Of a stretch of DNA of 40,734 nt, positions 36,904 to 40,734 are shown one piece after another. Positions within the stretch are counted from its first letter, which is position 1. Every line of letters begins with the position of its first letter. The position numbers and the translations under genes are program-made. The notes beneath the pieces are model-generated. The model made no database searches and had not been told where the DNA came from. It saw only the letters and a list, made by a program, of their open reading frames with translations. This DNA comes from a virus, in the IMG/VR virus record IMGVR_UViG_3300042695_002147, positions 1 to 40,734 of that record. One strand, given 5' to 3'.

Positions 36904-36928
36904 GACAGATCACAGGAGGAATACCGCC

Positions 36929-37186
36929 ATGGGCACTTGGAAATACACTCAACCACCAACTTGGAGAAAAGACGCCGTAGCAACTTCTAGGGGATGGTGT
37001 CACCCAAAGACCGGAGAGGTGTTAGTTTGCTGCCGAGGACTTTTGAAACTCCGCCGCAAGAAGCTTGATGAAGAGGACTCTAACTTAATTACAGAGGATG
37101 ACAGTCTGTTCGTTTTAGAGAATCAAAATTCAGATCGGACTGAGAATTTCTTTGACCTTGAAGACGAGTCCGAATCAGAAAGTTAA
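36929..37186 (+). CDS. Unknown late protein, 85 residues
   Basis: Not recognised. The N-terminus WKYTQPPTWRKDAVATSRGWCHPKTGEVLVCCRGLLKLRR reads as a small compact domain with a GW.xPKTGE turn; the C-terminal 40 residues are very acidic. AGGAGG lies nine bases upstream and a late promoter before it. It ends six bases before the tail-fibre gene, so a virion or fibre-related function is likely. Confidence 0.7.
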   Translation: MGTWKYTQPPTWRKDAVATSRGWCHPKTGEVLVCCRGLLKLRRKKLDEEDSNLITEDDSLFVLENQNSDRTENFFDLEDESESES

Positions 37187-37192
37187 AAGTAC

Positions 37193-38665
37193 ATGGCTAC
37201 AAACAATAACGACAGAAAAATCAGTCAGTTACCGTTAGCGGACCCGCTAACAGGTGATGAACTGTTACCGCTTGTTCAAAATGGCCGCAACAAGCGCGTG
37301 TCTGTTTCTACCCTCGCCTCCCTTGCTGGCGGAGGCTCCCTTGGCGGAGGAATTTCCAGCGTAAACGGAATCATCGGACCTGACGTCGTATTGACTGCCA
37401 GTGACGTCGGTGCTGCCACTACTGAACAGGGTGCTAAAGCCGATACGTCTGAGCAGGTATCGCGCAAAAATCAAGCCCTTGGTTATGCTGGATTAGACGG
37501 GGCAGGGAAAATTCCTTTATCTCTCTTACCGAATACGGTCCTGGAACTTAAAGGCTCATGGGACGCCAACACTAACACCCCGCGCCTGGCGAATGGAACT
37601 GGGCAACCTGGGGATATGTACATCGTAAGTACCCCAGGTACGGTTGATTTTGGAAATGGACCTATCACCTTTGCGTTGAATGACTCAGTGTACTACGGGT
37701 CAAATGGACGATACTTCAAATCGATAAATTCGTCTGGGGTCACAAGCGTCAATTCCAAGCGAGGCATCGTAGTCCTGGACAAAGCCGACATTGGGCTTTC
37801 GCGTGTAGATAATACCAGCGACCTTCAAAAACCTGTCTCGATAGCAACTATTCAACAGCTTAACTTGAAGGTGAATGTAAGTGACGTTTCTGAGGTTGCG
37901 TTCTCGGGTGACTACACTGATCTTATCAACAAACCAACCATTCCTAACGTCTCAGCAATTAACGCTGATATCTCTACCCTTAAAGACGATGTGGAAGTTC
38001 TCACTGGCGCTATCAATAATGTAGAGAATTACATATCGAGCCTAGAAAATGGGCAAATAATATATAGGGAGAAGCCAACCGGCACTTTCAACGGCATAAA
38101 TACTGTCTTTACTCTTGCAAATGCCCCTACTCTCGGCACCGAACAGGTTTTTGTAAACGGATTACTGCAAGAATACGGTGAGACCGGCGACTATATTATA
38201 TCCGGGAACACCATTGAATTTAACAACGCTCCCAAATCTTACTGGAGCGTTTTTGTAACATATGCAACTGGCAATGTGATTGTACCACCTGTGGACTCGG
38301 GTGGAGGGTCATCTCTCCCTCCCCGATCGTTGGCCGCTTTTCAATGGAGTAGTGAAGAGAAGGTCTATCCACTTGAGCGAGCATCGGATGGGTCCGTGCT
38401 CTATTGCAAAGAGATAGAGATGGGATTTCTCGCCTGCAAGGGCGGTAAGAGCGTCCCTCACGGAATACAAAATTACGATGCAAAAAAGCTACATACCATC
38501 AGTGGTACTATCTACAACACCGTCGGGAGCGATGCAGTTGCAATAAATAGCATGGCTTACGGAGGGAACTTCTGCATTTTGGATTCGGTAAACGTCAGCG
38601 TTTTTACCCCCACTACGGACTGGACAACATACAAGTGCAATGTCCGGTTAGTTTACTCCAAGTAA
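37193..38665 (+). CDS. Tail fibre protein
   Basis: A 490-residue fibre. The start DRKISQLPLADPLTGDELLPLVQNGRNKRVSVSTLA is a common virion-attachment segment. Next come fibre modules (SVNGIIGPDVVLTASDVGA, LGYAGLDGAGKIPLSLLPN, GDMYIVSTPGTVDFG, SVNSKRGIVVLDKADIGLSRVDNTSDLQKPVS), a short coiled coil, then PTGTFNGINTVFTLANAPTLGTEQVFVNGLLQ and a distinct C-terminal domain (about 375-490) that probably contacts the receptor. It follows the 36929 gene closely with no promoter or clear ribosome-binding site of its own. Confidence 0.88.
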   Translation: MATNNNDRKISQLPLADPLTGDELLPLVQNGRNKRVSVSTLASLAGGGSLGGGISSVNGIIGPDVVLTASDVGAATTEQGAKADTSEQVSRKNQALGYAGLDGAGKIPLSLLPNTVLELKGSWDANTNTPRLANGTGQPGDMYIVSTPGTVDFGNGPITFALNDSVYYGSNGRYFKSINSSGVTSVNSKRGIVVLDKADIGLSRVDNTSDLQKPVSIATIQQLNLKVNVSDVSEVAFSGDYTDLINKPTIPNVSAINADISTLKDDVEVLTGAINNVENYISSLENGQIIYREKPTGTFNGINTVFTLANAPTLGTEQVFVNGLLQEYGETGDYIISGNTIEFNNAPKSYWSVFVTYATGNVIVPPVDSGGGSSLPPRSLAAFQWSSEEKVYPLERASDGSVLYCKEIEMGFLACKGGKSVPHGIQNYDAKKLHTISGTIYNTVGSDAVAINSMAYGGNFCILDSVNVSVFTPTTDWTTYKCNVRLVYSK

Positions 38666-38719
38666 ACAAGAACGATTTTTCACATTTTTTCGGTTAATGA
38701 CAATTAAAGGTTAAACTCT

Positions 38720-40734
38720 ATGTCCAATAACATTAAGACAAAGATTTCAGGTGAGCAGATTATTGACGGAAGTATTACCCGTCAGAATCTGGATACCTCG
38801 ATCGTCTCTGATATCGATACCCTGATTCAGAGCGACCAGGCCCAAGCATCTGATATCTCCCAGATTCAATCTGACATCACCGCAGAGGAATCAGCTCGTA
38901 TTGCAGCTGACTCGGCGCTTGGTGTTCGAGTTGATGACGTTGAAGCTGATCTCGCTGCTGAGGTCGCTCGTGCGCAAGCTGCTGAATCCACACTATCAGG
39001 TCGTGTTGGCACTCTTGAAGCTGATGCAACCACCAAAACTTACGTAGACCAAAAAGTAGCTGATCTTGTAAATTCCGCCCCTGCGGTTCTTGATACACTT
39101 AAAGAGCTTAGCGATGCAATCGGAGAAGACCCAAACTTCTCAGTAACTGTGTCCGGCATGGTTGGCGAAGTTGCTGCGGACCTCTCAGATGAGGTTTCTC
39201 GTGCAATGGCCGCCGAGTCGTCACTCTCGGGAGACATCACAACTGAGCAAACCCGTGCGATGGCCGCTGAGGCAGATCTCGCTTCGGATATCAGCGCTGA
39301 AGAATCTCGCGCAATGGCCGCTGAGGCTGCTCTTGGTTCCGACATCGCTGCTGAAGAATCTCGCGCAATGGCTGCTGAGGCTGTACTCGCTTCGGATATC
39401 GCTGCCGAGGAAACTCGTGCCATGGCTGCTGAGGCCGGACTCGCTTCCGACATCTCCGCAGAGGAAACTCGTGCAATGGCTGCTGAGGCTGGATTGGCTT
39501 CAGACATCAGCGCCGAAGTTGTTCGCGCTACTGGCGTAGAAGCCGGACTCGCTTCCGACATCGCTGCTGAAGAGACCCGTGCTCTCGCTGCTGAGGCTGA
39601 TCTCGCTTCAGACATCGCTGCTGAAGAGACCCGTGCCCTTGCGGCTGAGGGAGTTATCGCTTCCAATCTTGCCGCTGAGGTAACTCGTGCTCAAGGTGCT
39701 GAAAGCGACCTCTCTGGTCGTATCTCTGTCCTCGAACAAGACCCAACTACAAAGACCTATGTAGACCAACAGGTTGCAGGTCTGGTTGACTCTGCTCCAG
39801 AGGTATTAAACACCCTGAAAGAGCTTGCTGATGCAATCGGCGAGGATCCTAACTTCTCGACAACAATCTCTGGCATGGTTGGTGCAGTTTCCGCCGATCT
39901 GGCTTCCGAGGTAACTCGCGCTACTGGCGTAGAAGCCGGACTTGCTTCAGACATCGCTGATGAAGAGACCCGTGCTCTTGCTGCCGAGGCCGGACTTGCT
40001 TCCGATATCAGTGCTGAAGTAGTTCGCGCTACTGGCGTAGAGGCCGGACTTGCTTCAGACATCGCTGCTGAAGAGACTCGCGCTCTTGCCGCCGAGGCTG
40101 GACTTGCTTCAGACATCTCCGCAGAGGAGACCCGCGCCATGGCCGCTGAGGCCGATCTCGCATCCGACCTTGCCGCTGAGGTAACTCGTGCTCAAGGTGC
40201 TGAGGCTTCAATCTCAGCCGATCTCGCTGCTGAGGTAACTCGTGCTCAAGGTGCTGAGGCTGATCTCGCTTCAGACATCGCCGCTGAGGTAACTCGTGCT
40301 CAAGGTGCTGAGGCTGATCTCGCTTCCGATCTCGCTGCTGAGGTGACTCGTGCTCAAGGCGTAGAAGCTGGACTCGCTTCAGATATCGCTGCTGAAGAGA
40401 CTCGTGCTCTTGCTGCCGAAGGCGCTCTTGGAGTTCGAATTGACGGTGTAGAGGCTGATATCGCTGCTGAAGAGACTCGCGCTCTCGCTGCTGAAGGTGC
40501 ATTAGACATCCGAGTATCAGTTCTTGAGCAGGACCCAACTACAAAGACTTATGTAGACCAACAGGTTGCGGGTCTTGTCAATTCTGCTCCTGCTGTGCTC
40601 GACACTCTGAAAGAGCTTGCTGACGCTATTGGAGAGGATCCAAACTTCTCGGCAACTATCTCTGGAATGGTTGGGACGGTATCTGCTGACCTCGCTGCTG
40701 AGGTAACTCGTGCTCAAGGTGCTGAGGCTGGACT
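38720..40734 (+). CDS. Repeat-rich tail fibre protein, partial
   Basis: Open from ATG 38720 (AAGG ten bases upstream) to the window end without a stop: at least 671 residues. The start MSNNIKTKISGEQIIDGSIT and QNLDTSIVSDIDTL is a fibre N-terminus. Then tandem 18-residue units (type AAEETRALAAEAGLASDI) alternate with three copies of a 50-residue module (KTYVDQQVAGLVNSAPAVLD followed by TLKELADAIGEDPNFS). Such modules are frequent in phage fibres; the 18-residue period (11 + 7) fits a trimeric coiled coil. The receptor-binding end lies outside the window. Confidence 0.9.
   Translation, partial: MSNNIKTKISGEQIIDGSITRQNLDTSIVSDIDTLIQSDQAQASDISQIQSDITAEESARIAADSALGVRVDDVEADLAAEVARAQAAESTLSGRVGTLEADATTKTYVDQKVADLVNSAPAVLDTLKELSDAIGEDPNFSVTVSGMVGEVAADLSDEVSRAMAAESSLSGDITTEQTRAMAAEADLASDISAEESRAMAAEAALGSDIAAEESRAMAAEAVLASDIAAEETRAMAAEAGLASDISAEETRAMAAEAGLASDISAEVVRATGVEAGLASDIAAEETRALAAEADLASDIAAEETRALAAEGVIASNLAAEVTRAQGAESDLSGRISVLEQDPTTKTYVDQQVAGLVDSAPEVLNTLKELADAIGEDPNFSTTISGMVGAVSADLASEVTRATGVEAGLASDIADEETRALAAEAGLASDISAEVVRATGVEAGLASDIAAEETRALAAEAGLASDISAEETRAMAAEADLASDLAAEVTRAQGAEASISADLAAEVTRAQGAEADLASDIAAEVTRAQGAEADLASDLAAEVTRAQGVEAGLASDIAAEETRALAAEGALGVRIDGVEADIAAEETRALAAEGALDIRVSVLEQDPTTKTYVDQQVAGLVNSAPAVLDTLKELADAIGEDPNFSATISGMVGTVSADLAAEVTRAQGAEAG
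39035..40693 (+). repeat. Three 150-bp fibre modules with 54-bp tandem repeats between
   Basis: The 50-codon module recurs at 39035-39184, 39752-39901 and 40544-40693. The gaps are filled by about ten tandem 54-bp units each, many nearly identical at DNA level, so the array should recombine and vary in length. Spacing is 239 codons, then 264 codons. Confidence 0.9.

Noticed and set aside
39040-40717. Long minus-strand reading frames opposite the fibre gene
   Set aside because: Ala/Ser/Gln-rich shadows of the 54-bp repeats; the plus frame has fibre motifs and a start signal.
38720-40734. CRISPR array
   Set aside because: The 54-bp units are contiguous, in frame and without spacers.

Overview
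This window looks like about 40.7 kb of a large T4-type myovirus genome. Of the T4 core set it carries: head genes for prohead protease (gp21), portal (gp20), major capsid protein (gp23) and core scaffold (gp22); the replication and recombination set of DNA polymerase (gp43), sliding clamp (gp45), clamp loader (gp44/gp62), helicase (gp41), UvsX, UvsY, UvsW and gp46/gp47; and RegA plus the late sigma factor gp55. It also has a GH24 lysozyme and a B12-type (class II) ribonucleotide reductase. The host cannot be named from the sequence; a Gram-negative bacterium would be usual for this phage type. Primase, single-strand binding protein, terminase and tail sheath are not recognised here and probably lie outside.

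Layout. 1-2000: an integration module made of the 3' half of a tRNA-Gly(GCC) gene (candidate attP), repeated arm-type motifs, a tyrosine integrase and two small excisionase-like DNA-binding proteins, closed by a terminator. 2000-4000: HNH endonuclease, two small Cys4 zinc proteins, a small HTH protein and an unknown gene. 3990-12020, mainly minus strand: head genes, interleaved with a plus-strand gene of possible kinase-like fold and a membrane-anchored metzincin protease. 12100-13350: small late proteins, two with T4-like capsid-targeting N-termini. 13442-30637, minus strand: nucleotide metabolism, replication, recombination, lysis and late-sigma genes, with co-directional overlapping cistrons. 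30656-38665, plus strand: a tail-tube-family protein, uvsY, a DUF1937 protein, a possible primase-like protein, about 700 bp of noncoding DNA, a metallophosphoesterase, small unknowns and a tail fibre. 38720-end: a repeat-rich fibre gene that runs off the window.

Regulation can be read directly. One promoter family is a 13-bp box (type GGTAATGCTCGGC, or variants such as GGTAATGTTTGAG), then exactly 16 bp, then a -10 hexamer close to TANNNT. It occurs at least twelve times, nearly always just upstream of a gene or operon, and is probably this phage's early or middle promoter class. A second family is the T4-type late promoter (NNTAAATA), found before head, tail and small virion-like genes, which agrees with the gp55 homologue. 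In both families several promoters place the ATG where transcription should start, suggesting leaderless mRNAs. The most unusual overall point is a complete integrase/attP/excisionase-like module next to a T4-type replisome and late-transcription system, that is, a candidate temperate T4-like phage.
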